From assembly GCA_017430835.1 (NCBI GenBank), contig JAFRMD010000110.1, positions 1 to 6,134 of the forward strand: a DNA stretch of 6,134 bases, written 5' to 3'. This document shows positions 1-5,432 of this stretch, one piece after another. A program made the translations under genes and the position numbers. Numbering within the stretch: position 1 is the stretch's first letter; the number at the start of each line of letters is the position of its first letter. Under the pieces are notes generated by a model. The model was not told the DNA's origin and ran no database searches. It saw only the letters and a program-made list of their open reading frames with translations. The DNA is from Methanosphaera sp. GTDB lineage: Archaea; Methanobacteriota; Methanobacteria; Methanobacteriales; Methanobacteriaceae.

Positions 1-285
1 ACAGGAAAAGTACTCACAGACTACACCAGCCAAGCCAAAGAATTACTAGCCTATAAGTTTGAAACACCACATGGACAAAAACAATACAAAAAACGAATGC
101 CAATGGTAGAACCACGATTCGAATACAACAAATACACCCTGAAATACAGACAATATCACATATTAGGACTGGAAAATGCAAAAATGCAACAAACACTCAT
201 GGCAACAGCACAAAACATAGTGAAAATACATAATCTAGAACTGAAAGAACAAACAAAAAATAAAATATTAATAGATCTAACTTAA
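1..285 (+). CDS. DDE transposase, C-terminal part (5' end outside window)
   Basis: The reading frame is open from the first base of the window and ends with TAA at 283-285, so this is the last 94 residues of a longer protein. The visible part carries the tail typical of IS1182-like / DDE_Tnp_1_6 transposases: a basic RMPMVEP stretch, then the YNKYTLKYRQYHILGLENAKMQ block, and a final LMATAQNIVKIHN helix, which corresponds to the conserved 'kYR..hlRGlenv..E..LmA.A.Ni.K' end of that family. The protein would cut and join IS ends with a DDE active site, but the catalytic residues lie upstream of the window. A decayed relative lies at 2783-3023 and shares long identical nucleotide runs near its 3' end. 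An ATG at 97 is internal, not a start. Whether the full gene is intact cannot be seen. The family assignment is from memory of conserved motifs. Confidence 0.72.
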   Translation, partial: TGKVLTDYTSQAKELLAYKFETPHGQKQYKKRMPMVEPRFEYNKYTLKYRQYHILGLENAKMQQTLMATAQNIVKIHNLELKEQTKNKILIDLT

Positions 286-351
286 AAAAATAGAATAAAT
301 ATTAAAATAATAAAATAAGCATCAAAGAATAAGTATACTATATACTCATAA

Positions 352-366
352 TTGTTGAACACTCTC
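352..366 (+). repeat. Probable IS right-end repeat, copy 1
   Basis: The sequence TTGTTGAACACTCTC lies 66 bases beyond the transposase stop codon. It matches 13 of 15 positions of the copy at 3151-3165, which also follows a transposase end of the same family. The third copy, at 5564-5578, is in the opposite orientation. Position after a transposase and recurrence suggest a terminal inverted repeat. The exact IS boundary and any target duplication cannot be fixed because the left end is outside the window. Confidence 0.5.
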
Positions 367-489
367 TCGTTATAGTATTAATCTAACGAAATAATTTATA
401 CAATAATTTAGACACATGACAAATTTATATTTTTTATATTTTTTCCGTCTAATATTATAGCTAACGAAGAATAAAACTAATTATAGTTT

Positions 490-540
490 TGTAAGTTATA
501 CTTTTAATTTATTTTTTAATTTATTATTATGTAAGTTATA
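490..540. promoter_or_regulatory. Spaced direct repeat TGTAAGTTATA upstream of ATPase
   Basis: Two identical 11-base copies lie at 490-500 and 530-540. Their starts are 40 bases apart, close to four helical turns, and end about 95 and 53 bases before the ATPase start codon. The position and face-of-helix spacing would suit a regulator binding site near the promoter. In such AT-rich DNA chance repetition is possible, so the regulatory role is inference. Confidence 0.25.
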
Positions 541-582
541 ACTGTCAAATTTACATAAGATTATAATTAAATATAATATTAA

Positions 583-590
583 GAAGTGAT
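583..590 (+). promoter_or_regulatory. Shine-Dalgarno site of the ATPase gene
   Basis: GAAGTGAT ends three bases before the ATG at 594. The GTGAT core pairs with the archaeal 16S rRNA 3' end (complement of GGAGGTGATC) and supports the chosen start, although the spacing is short. Confidence 0.5.
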
Positions 591-593
591 TAT

Positions 594-1814
594 ATGATTA
601 AAAGAGAAGAGTATCTTAAAGTTTTTTATAATTATTTGGACACGGATTTTATTAAAATTGTTATTGGTTTGCGTCGATGTGGAAAAACAACATTTTTAAG
701 AAGTATTATTGAAGAACTTAAAAGTTTAGGTATTAATGATAAGAATATAATTTATATATCATTTGAAAATGTGAAATATAAATATATTAAAACATCAAAA
801 GAATTGGATGAAGTTGTTTTAGATAAAGTTAAAGATATTGAAGGTAAAGTTTATTTATTGTTTGATGAAATTCAATTAGTGGATAACTGGGAGGAATCAA
901 TAAATTCATATAGAGTTTCTTTTGATTCAGATATTTATGTTACTGGATCTAATTCAAAACTATTCTCATCTGAACTTTCAACATTGATAGCTGGAAGATA
1001 TGTTCATATAAACATTTACCCCTTTTCATTTAAAGAATTTTTAACGTATCATAATGAAATTAACAATGTTAAAATGGGTAAAAATGAAATATATGATTAT
1101 TTCAGGCAATACATACAATATGGTGGTATGCCCTCCTTGCTTTCTTTAAAAAATGAAGAGAGTAAAAACAATGTACTTTTAGATATCTATGATTCAATTA
1201 TTATTAACGATATTCTTTCAAGACATGAAATCAGAAGAATCGATACATTTAAAAGGTTTGTTTATTTTATTATGAATTCCATTGGACAAACATTCTCTAA
1301 AAAAAGTATAGCAAATTATTTAAAATCCGAAAGTAAAAAAACTTCAAGAGAAACCATTAATAATTATACAAACTTCATTGTGGAATCATTATTTTGCCAG
1401 AGGGTGTTACGTGAAGATATATTGCGAAAAAGATTATTATCAACTGAAGAAAAATACTATTTAACTGATCATGGATTTCATCAGGCACTGATTGATGAAA
1501 ATGATAATTGGTTACCTAGAATACTTGAAAATATTGTATATATAGAACTTTTAAGAAGAGGCTATTCAGTTAAAGTAGGTAGGATTAAAAATAAGGAAGT
1601 AGATTTCATAGCTAAAAATAAAAATAATAAGATTTATATTCAAGTTGCTTATCTTTTAGCTTCTGATGAAACAATCGAAAGGGAATTTTCAGTTTTATTG
1701 GACATTCCTGATAAATATGATGCATATGTCTTAAGTATGGATGAATTTAACATGTCTAGGTATGGGATAAAACATATGAATATAATTGACTTTTTATTAA
1801 CTGATGAAATTTAA
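594..1814 (+). CDS. AAA-type ATPase with DUF4143-like C-terminal domain
   Basis: This is an intact 406-residue protein. Residues 1-150 form the P-loop ATPase domain (AAA_14 type): Walker A GLRRCGKTT at 25-33, Walker B with VYLLFDEIQ at 86-94, a sensor-like VTGSNSKL at 116-123, and the family signature LIAGRY followed by PFSFKEF at about 131-149. The middle (about 165-290) is helical, with the GGMPSLL turn at 177-183. The C-terminal DUF4143-like domain (about 290-400) shows a degenerate PD-(D/E)XK nuclease-like core: E335-V-D337, then IQVAY at 349-353 where an active nuclease would have E-x-K. Length and order match the widespread single-gene 'ATP-binding protein, DUF4143' family of archaea and bacteria, whose cellular role is not settled; it is expected to be cytoplasmic. 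It stands alone behind its own Shine-Dalgarno site, with IS debris upstream. The ATPase call is strong, but no specific function can be given. Confidence 0.9.
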   Translation: MIKREEYLKVFYNYLDTDFIKIVIGLRRCGKTTFLRSIIEELKSLGINDKNIIYISFENVKYKYIKTSKELDEVVLDKVKDIEGKVYLLFDEIQLVDNWEESINSYRVSFDSDIYVTGSNSKLFSSELSTLIAGRYVHINIYPFSFKEFLTYHNEINNVKMGKNEIYDYFRQYIQYGGMPSLLSLKNEESKNNVLLDIYDSIIINDILSRHEIRRIDTFKRFVYFIMNSIGQTFSKKSIANYLKSESKKTSRETINNYTNFIVESLFCQRVLREDILRKRLLSTEEKYYLTDHGFHQALIDENDNWLPRILENIVYIELLRRGYSVKVGRIKNKEVDFIAKNKNNKIYIQVAYLLASDETIEREFSVLLDIPDKYDAYVLSMDEFNMSRYGIKHMNIIDFLLTDEI

Positions 1815-2013
1815 AAAAAATGGTTATTTGGAAATTGTCCCTTATCAACAAGATTTAATTTTTAGCAGATAATTTTCACATTCCTATGTCAACAATTTCA
1901 AAAAAAACATACGATACTATATGAATGCAGAATAACAACAATACATCAGTGAATTTGTATAAAGTTCAATAAATTATTTCTTATTAGAAAGTAATATGAA
2001 AATCAATATTATG

Positions 2014-2021
2014 GGAGTGAT
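2014..2021 (+). promoter_or_regulatory. Strong Shine-Dalgarno site that sets the start at 2026
   Basis: GGAGTGAT is a near-perfect complement of the archaeal 16S rRNA 3' end and ends four bases before the ATG at 2026. An in-frame ATG at 1996 would add ten residues but has no such site, and the Shine-Dalgarno site lies inside that extension. Start 2026 is therefore preferred. Confidence 0.75.
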
Positions 2022-2025
2022 TAAA

Positions 2026-2493
2026 ATGGTTAAAAAAAGTTTTAATGAAAAATTAAATGATTCTAAGGATATGCCTAAGATTGTAACTGTTGATGATGAA
2101 AAAAGTATAGAACGTTATGGTGGAAAACATATGTTAATTGCCCCACCATTAGATTATAATAGTTTAATGAGCGAAATACCTGAAGGTAAGGTAATCACGA
2201 TTACTCAGATAAGACAATATTTGGCAGAAAAGTATGATGCTGATTTTACCTGCCCATTAACTGCAGGAATTTTTATTAGTTTATCTGCTCAAGCTAGTAA
2301 TGAAAGATCTGCTGATAAGATTCCTTTCTGGAGAACTCTTAAGAAAGATGGTGAATTAAACTCTAAATATCCTGGTGGTATTGAATATCAGAAGGAAATG
2401 TTGGAAAAAGAAGGTCATACTTTCATTACTCGTGGTAGAAAGAATATAAGGTATTTTGTAGAGGATTATATGAAGAAGTTACATGAATTTTAA
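2026..2493 (+). CDS. MGMT-fold (alkyltransferase-like) protein lacking the acceptor cysteine
   Basis: The 155-residue product has the C-terminal winged-helix DNA-binding fold of O6-alkylguanine-DNA alkyltransferases. IPEGKVITITQI at 51-62 matches the family's 'iP.G.v.Ty..iA'. The segment IPFWRTLKKDGEL at 99-111 aligns with the active-site strand 'iPCHRVi..dG.l'. GG at 117-118 plus YQKEMLEKEG at 121-130 matches 'GG...K..LL..EG'. The acceptor Cys is F101 and the following His is W102; only the Arg (R103) is kept. The usual Arg finger of the 'RAVG' motif aligns with L78 in CPLTAG. It should therefore not transfer alkyl groups, much as Atl1-type proteins (Trp for Cys) only bind and flag lesions, but the PFWRT form differs from PWHRV. 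About 40 extra N-terminal residues (K/D/E-rich) precede the domain. Cytoplasmic. Related cysteine-less proteins are usually annotated only as 'MGMT family'. A DNA-lesion role is inference. Confidence 0.75.
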   Translation: MVKKSFNEKLNDSKDMPKIVTVDDEKSIERYGGKHMLIAPPLDYNSLMSEIPEGKVITITQIRQYLAEKYDADFTCPLTAGIFISLSAQASNERSADKIPFWRTLKKDGELNSKYPGGIEYQKEMLEKEGHTFITRGRKNIRYFVEDYMKKLHEF

Positions 2494-2558
2494 TCATTAC
2501 AAAATATTATTATAGTACCATTATATAAAAGTAAAAAAAGAGTTTGATTATTTTAATT

Positions 2559-2802
2559 CTATTTTCTAATAGGTTTTTTATAGTATAATAGGGCTGCTAT
2601 ACCAACCAGTGCAGCTATTGTTGTAAGTAATCCCTGTTTCCGGACCAAAAGCATTAGTCCTAAAAAAGTAGTGTGTTTGACTTATTGACATGAATGAAGC
2701 AACTTTCATTCCACTAACATTTAATCCATAGAAGTATGATAGTATAAAGTTCCATGATCCATGGAAAGCACAATCTAAAATGACAATTAAAGTAATAACA
2801 GA
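2559..2802 (-). pseudogene. CPBP-family intramembrane protease, C-terminal remnant with frameshift
   Basis: Read on the minus strand from 2802, one frame gives a hydrophobic helix (ITLIVILDCAF), then the motif HGSWN (His codon 2761-2763, Asn codon 2749-2751), then YGLNVSGMKV and NAFGPETG. This is the order seen at the end of CPBP (Abi/Rce1-like) glutamic proteases: H-x-x-x-N, 'fGfpVSG', 'lTGGaFGPEaG', then a last transmembrane helix. After FGPETG the frame shifts by one base at the CCC run 2632-2634 (one extra base). The other frame continues GLLTTIAALVGIAALLYYKKP to a TAG at 2559-2561, restoring the final helix with a basic tail. The N-terminal two thirds, with the EExxxR motif, is absent. 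Upstream it runs into a decayed transposase at about 2783-2802, so an IS insertion or a deletion probably removed the front. It is convergent with the gene ending at 2493. Confidence 0.6.
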
Positions 2803-3023
2803 TTACATAAGTGATTCAACTATGAAACTAAAACACCGCAAGATACATCAGAAGCACAAGAAAAATACAAAGACAGGATGCCAAATGTAGAACCAAGATG
2901 ACATACAACAAATACACACTAAAATACAGACAATACCACGTAAAAGGCATAAAAAGTGTAAAAACAGAACAAATACTCATGGCAACAGCACAAAACATGA
3001 TAAAATTACACAATATGGAATAA
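2783..3023 (+). pseudogene. Decayed DDE transposase C-terminal remnant (second copy)
   Basis: Three frame segments together reproduce the end of the transposase at 1-285. Segment one, from 2783, reads TIKVITDYIS, matching TGKVLTDYTS. After a shift of frame and some loss, a segment from about 2815 to 2898 reads ETKTPQDTSEAQEKYKDRMPNVEPR, matching the basic RMP.VEPR region. A one-base deletion within 2899-2903 then creates an immediate TGA, and the third segment from 2904 reads YNKYTLKYRQYHVKG and LMATAQNMIKLHN to a TAA at 3021-3023. Nucleotide identity is very high around 2965-3000. Nothing of the catalytic N-terminal half is seen. It is a dead fragment of the same IS family, followed at 3151 by the same IS-end sequence. 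An opposite-strand hydrophobic open frame across it is a by-product of its A/C-rich strand. Confidence 0.75.
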
Positions 3024-3150
3024 AACCTACTAAAAGAAAACACAATATCCATAGAAGGATAAAAACTAAAAATACAAAAAAATAAAAATATAAATATATA
3101 CAGGTCAATTCTGACCAATATGACAACCATAATTAACTTTCAAAATGTGA

Positions 3151-3165
3151 TTGTTGCACACCCTC
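3151..3165 (+). repeat. Probable IS right-end repeat, copy 2
   Basis: TTGTTGCACACCCTC lies 127 bases beyond the stop of the decayed transposase at 2783-3023. It shares 13 of 15 bases with the copy after the first transposase (352-366) and 13 of 15 with the reverse complement of 5564-5578. Its placement after both transposase tails supports reading it as the IS right terminus. Confidence 0.5.
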
Positions 3166-3310
3166 AGATACAAAAAATACTTTGATAATTCCTTCAGTTA
3201 CCCCATATTATTTGAAAGGTATGATGATTAACCACCCCAATAATCAGGTACACATTAAAAAGTAATAATCATATCCTATCAATAAAATAAAAACATGCCA
3301 TCACATCTAT

Positions 3311-3442
3311 ATGTTAAGTATTTTTTTTATCTTCGTTATAGAGAGGTATAGCGAAGTAAAATTTAGAAGTACTAAGAAAAGCAATTATTCACACCAGAAA
3401 TCCAAACACAAAACCTCATAATCCACATCCAATACTTAACAT
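3311..3442. mobile_element. Possible MITE-like element with 12-bp inverted ends
   Basis: ATGTTAAGTATT at 3311-3322 is the perfect reverse complement of AATACTTAACAT at 3431-3442. The 132-base unit has no coding capacity and contains the palindrome 3331-3356. Size and perfect inverted ends resemble a miniature inverted-repeat element. No second copy is in the window and no target duplication is obvious, and a 12-base AT-rich match could arise by chance. Confidence 0.25.
3331..3356 (+). repeat. Palindromic repeat, copy A
   Basis: Arms CTTCGTTATA (3331-3340) and TATAGCGAAG (3347-3356) enclose a 6-base loop GAGAGG. All ten pairs form if one G-U wobble is allowed. The reverse complement of this unit matches 5433-5458 at all but two or three loop positions, so the same palindromic element occurs twice in opposite orientation. 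It is not followed by a T run, so a simple terminator is unlikely. Confidence 0.6.
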
Positions 3443-3672
3443 GTCTCATATGAATACTAAAAACAATCCCCTAACAATCAATCAAATAAAAAAAAACAAT
3501 AGCCTAACAATTGAATGTCCACGAATTCTAAACTTAATGAGGTGCGTGAAATAAAAACAGTAATATAAGAGTAATGAATATGCATATGAATATAAGTTAA
3601 AAAATTATGATAATAAATTTACAGATTCACAGGTCTGATAAAAAAAGGTATGTGTTAACTAGAATAGAATAA

Positions 3673-3704
3673 ATGGAGAGAATAATGCATATATTATCCT
3701 CCAT
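3673..3704. repeat. Hairpin-forming inverted repeat
   Basis: ATGGAG at 3673-3678 pairs with CTCCAT at 3699-3704, and an inner ATAAT/ATTAT pairing extends the stem with a small internal loop around GCATA. It lies in gene-free DNA, so neither a terminator nor an operator role can be tied to a gene. Confidence 0.35.
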
Positions 3705-4110
3705 ATATTCATATTCATAAACTAAAAAAATGTTTATATCCCTTTTATTTTATTACCAAAACATAAAAAAATAAACAAGATGATAAAACATATGAATAAG
3801 AATGTAATACTATTTAATCTTTTTATTCTATTTATATTTTCACCCTTAAAAGCTAAAATAAACTTCAATTATACAAATATTAGATACAGTAGACTTGAAT
3901 TAATTATCATATAGAATATTAAAATAAAATATTTAAATACAATAATATAATTTTACATAATAATGATGCATACTTCTTTTTATTCTTTTATTCATTTTAT
4001 GATTATATAATCTTGTTTTTTCTATTTTTAAACTTTCACTTCTTTCATTTTTATATTTGAATAAATAATTTTTTATAAAGATCTTCTGTCAGTTAATGTG
4101 TTTACATTTA

Positions 4111-4318
4111 TTTGTGGGAACAATTTAGAATTGTGTGCCTATATACATTTATGATAACCGACAAATAAGTAACTTAAATAGTCATTTAAGTATAAATAAT
4201 CGGATTAGATAATTATGATAACTATTTGGATGTTAAATGTGGGTACGATAATGATTTGTGGGAACATTATTTAATTTATTGATACAATTGTGGGAACATT
4301 ATATAAATGTGTACCTAT
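4111..4318. repeat. GTGGGAAC repeat cluster around an imperfect long palindrome
   Basis: TTTGTGGGAACA occurs at 4111-4122 and 4255-4266, and ATTGTGGGAACA at 4287-4298; a variant AATGTGGGTAC is at 4236-4246. The first and third copies are part of a longer direct repeat of 32 bases (4111-4142 and 4287-4318) that also shares TGTG..CCTAT at its end, with about 26 identical positions. Between them lies a perfect ACTTAAAT/ATTTAAGT stem (4172-4191, loop AGTC), framed by CCGA at 4158-4161 and TCGG at 4200-4203, plus a direct repeat TTATGATAAC (4149-4158, 4213-4222). These G-rich motifs stand out in this background. The layout suits a protein-binding array (regulator, integrase arm sites, or partition/replication iterons), but nothing decides which. 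Confidence 0.55.
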
Positions 4319-4403
4319 TTAATTAAATACTATAAATCATTTTTAAATTTAAAAATTGAAGAGTAAGATATTAATCTTAGAAAACAATAAGTTCTAACAG
4401 CAT

Positions 4404-4496
4404 ATGGTATATGAAAACATAACAATAACACATATATACACAGATTTAAAAGAAAAAGAAGTAGTTGATAAATTTAAAAAATTAGAAACAATATAA
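4404..4496 (+). pseudogene. Possible tyrosine recombinase (integrase) C-terminal remnant
   Basis: A 30-codon open stretch reads ITITHIYTDLKEKEVVDKFKKLE before TAA at 4494-4496. The T-x-HIYTDL segment followed by an amphipathic, charged K/E-rich helix resembles the end of XerC/D-type tyrosine recombinases, where the nucleophile Tyr sits in 'T..iYth' and is followed by a short C-terminal helix. The Tyr codon would be at 4440-4442. Everything upstream, including the catalytic Arg/His residues, is missing; a stop (TAA) lies just upstream in frame. It directly follows the GTGGGAAC repeat cluster, which would be consistent with former integrase-related DNA. Short and motif-based, so this could be a chance frame. 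Confidence 0.3.
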
Positions 4497-4499
4497 TAA

Positions 4500-4516
4500 T
4501 TTGGGAATTCGCCAAA
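4500..4516. repeat. Short palindrome with GAATTC core
   Basis: TTTGG (4500-4504) and CCAAA (4512-4516) flank a GAATTC core. It sits between the integrase-like tail and the intron remnant, near the likely junction of the two relics. A second small inverted repeat GAAGT/ACTTC follows at about 4532-4547. No function can be assigned. Confidence 0.3.
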
Positions 4517-4608
4517 ATTAATTTTACACTGGAAGTGGTACAACTTCAAATTTTTTAAATTCAATTATTTTTAGAATTACATTATTTTTTAATAGTTATA
4601 TGTATGTT

Positions 4609-5276
4609 ATGGAGCGTTATGCTATGATTTTATAATACTTTGTAAAACAAAAGAGGATGCATGTAAAGTGTTGAAACGCTTAAATTTTTACTTGGTTAAG
4701 AGGGACTTAGTGTTAGTTGAAGATAAAACTAGAATTACTCATATTGATAATGGTTTTGATTTTCTAGGAATCAATATTAAATCATATTTCAGTAGAAATA
4801 GAAAAGTGGTTCTTACAAAACCGTCAAAGAGTAGTATTGTTTCATTCAAAGATAAAGCACGGCGTATCTTTATAAAAGCTTATGGGGGAGACATAGAAAG
4901 TTTTATTGACTCCTTAAATAATCTTATAATTGGTACTGCTTATTATTGGAGAATGACAGCTGCAAAAAGAACCTTTGAAAAGATGGATTGGTTTATTATA
5001 TATCGTATTATACGTCTTCTTAAGAGATTATATCCTAAGAAGTCTCATAAGTGGATTAAAGGTAAACACTTTAAACCGTGCAGGGATAAAACTATAAAAG
5101 ATAAGTATTTGTTTACTAATCCTGAAACAGGTAATCAACTTAAACGTATGAGTTGGATTCATATTAAATATGCGTGGTGCATTAAATATAAAGCAACCCC
5201 GTATAAAAGTGAATTCAATGAGTACTTTGAAAGATTTAAATTTAAAAACAATTACCAATGCTTATATGGAATATAA
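4609..5276 (+). pseudogene. Group II intron reverse transcriptase/maturase, 3' remnant with frameshift
   Basis: The recognisable part begins at about 4609 with MERYA, and continues in the next frame as DFIILCKTKEDACKVLKRLN. Adding one G after 4623 would restore RYADDFIIL, so a single-base deletion hits the YADD catalytic motif of the reverse transcriptase. Downstream, 4668-5276 is open: KTRITHIDNGFDFLGINI (RT7/thumb), KPSKSSI, then the maturase X domain with TAYYWRM and KRLYPKKSHKWIKGKHF, then the DNA-binding region ending with NPETGNQLKRMSW and ATPYKSEFNEYFERF. RT blocks 0-4 are absent, replaced by unrelated sequence that includes the integrase-like tail. There is also no HNH endonuclease domain: the frame stops 47 bases before domain V. 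The GTG at 4668 is internal, not a true start. The protein would have aided splicing and retrohoming; this copy cannot reverse transcribe. Confidence 0.88.
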
Positions 5277-5323
5277 AATAATTTTATAAGTAGACTTAGT
5301 TTCTTCAGATAACTAATATGCTT

Positions 5324-5357
5324 GAGCCGTATGTTATGAAAGTGACACGTACGGTTC
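5324..5357 (+). ncRNA. Group II intron domain V
   Basis: The 34-base unit folds exactly as domain V: a lower stem from GAGCCGTAT with GTACGGTTC, a two-base AC bulge at 5347-5348, an upper five-pair stem, and a GAAA tetraloop at 5338-5341. The catalytic triad AGC is at 5325-5327. Every pair of both stems is kept, allowing G-U wobbles. Domain V is the catalytic heart of the ribozyme; it sits just after the maturase frame, as in bacterial-type introns. Domains I-III are not found upstream, so self-splicing cannot occur from this copy alone. Confidence 0.9.
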
Positions 5358-5398
5358 TGAGGAGAGGAGAAGAGAGCAACCTCTCTAACTTATCCGAC
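5358..5398 (+). ncRNA. Group II intron domain VI and 3' end (boundary approximate)
   Basis: After domain V, AGAGAG (5371-5376) pairs with CTCTCT (5381-5386) around a CAAC loop, followed by AACTTATCCGAC. The A at 5387 or 5388 is the likely branch-point adenosine. An outer pairing of GGAG (5361-5364) with CTCC (5398-5401) is possible. The 3' splice junction should lie within about ten bases of the branch A, near 5393-5398, but cannot be fixed without the exon sequence. Confidence 0.65.
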
Positions 5399-5432
5399 TC
5401 CTCCCCACAATAATATATAAAAATTTTTTTCG

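Larger units (their letters stand above)
286..593. other. AT-rich intergenic region between transposase and ATPase
   Basis: No open reading frame of interest is visible on either strand. The stretch holds the probable right end of the IS (352-366), two short imperfect palindromes with CGTTA/TAACG arms (about 369-388 and 446-474), T-rich blocks around 420-445 and 501-528, and a direct repeat TGTAAGTTATA at 490-500 and 530-540. The ATPase promoter must lie here. TATA-like AT stretches are so abundant that I cannot choose one. Confidence 0.6.
3024..4110. other. Gene-free AT-rich stretch with scattered palindromes
   Basis: No coding region can be supported on either strand. Contents seen: a GGTCA/TGACC hairpin at 3103-3116, an IS-end repeat at 3151-3165, a MITE-like inverted repeat pair at 3311-3442 enclosing a strong palindrome at 3331-3356, a short imperfect direct repeat (AAACAAT..CCTAACAAT at 3461-3479 and 3494-3512), and a hairpin at 3673-3704. 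From 3720 to 4110 the sequence is almost pure A/T and shows nothing I can interpret. Confidence 0.6.

Noticed and set aside
14..196. Minus-strand hydrophobic open frame of 60 codons
   Set aside because: It is antisense to the clearly coding transposase tail; A/C-rich coding DNA gives Val/Ile/Phe/Cys-rich antisense frames.
1996..2025. Ten-residue N-terminal extension of the MGMT-like protein
   Set aside because: The ATG at 1996 has no ribosome site, while GGAGTGAT at 2014-2021 sits properly before the ATG at 2026.
2828..3130. Minus-strand open frame of 100 codons, very hydrophobic
   Set aside because: It lies opposite the decayed transposase copy and has the same composition-driven look; no membrane-protein family motif or ribosome site is seen.
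3461..3513. Short direct repeats as a CRISPR array
   Set aside because: Only two imperfect copies, about 33 bases apart, with no third unit and no cas genes; not a CRISPR.
3543..3560. GTGCGTGAAAT as a possible 5' end of the group II intron
   Set aside because: It matches the GUGYG start, but no domain I-III structure follows and the distance and intervening sequence do not fit an intron body. A five-base match is expected by chance.
4522..4549. TTTACACTGGAAG as an archaeal origin recognition box
   Set aside because: It resembles the ORB-type core TTACACTTGAAA remembered for Methanothermobacter, but with mismatches, as a single site, and with no cdc6 gene nearby.
4668..4670. GTG as the authentic start of the maturase protein
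   Set aside because: Homology to the RT domain continues upstream of it (DFIILCKTKEDACKV), and the break is explained by the deletion at YADD.
5028..5258. Minus-strand open frame of 76 codons
   Set aside because: It is antisense to the conserved maturase domain, whose family motifs are unmistakable on the plus strand.
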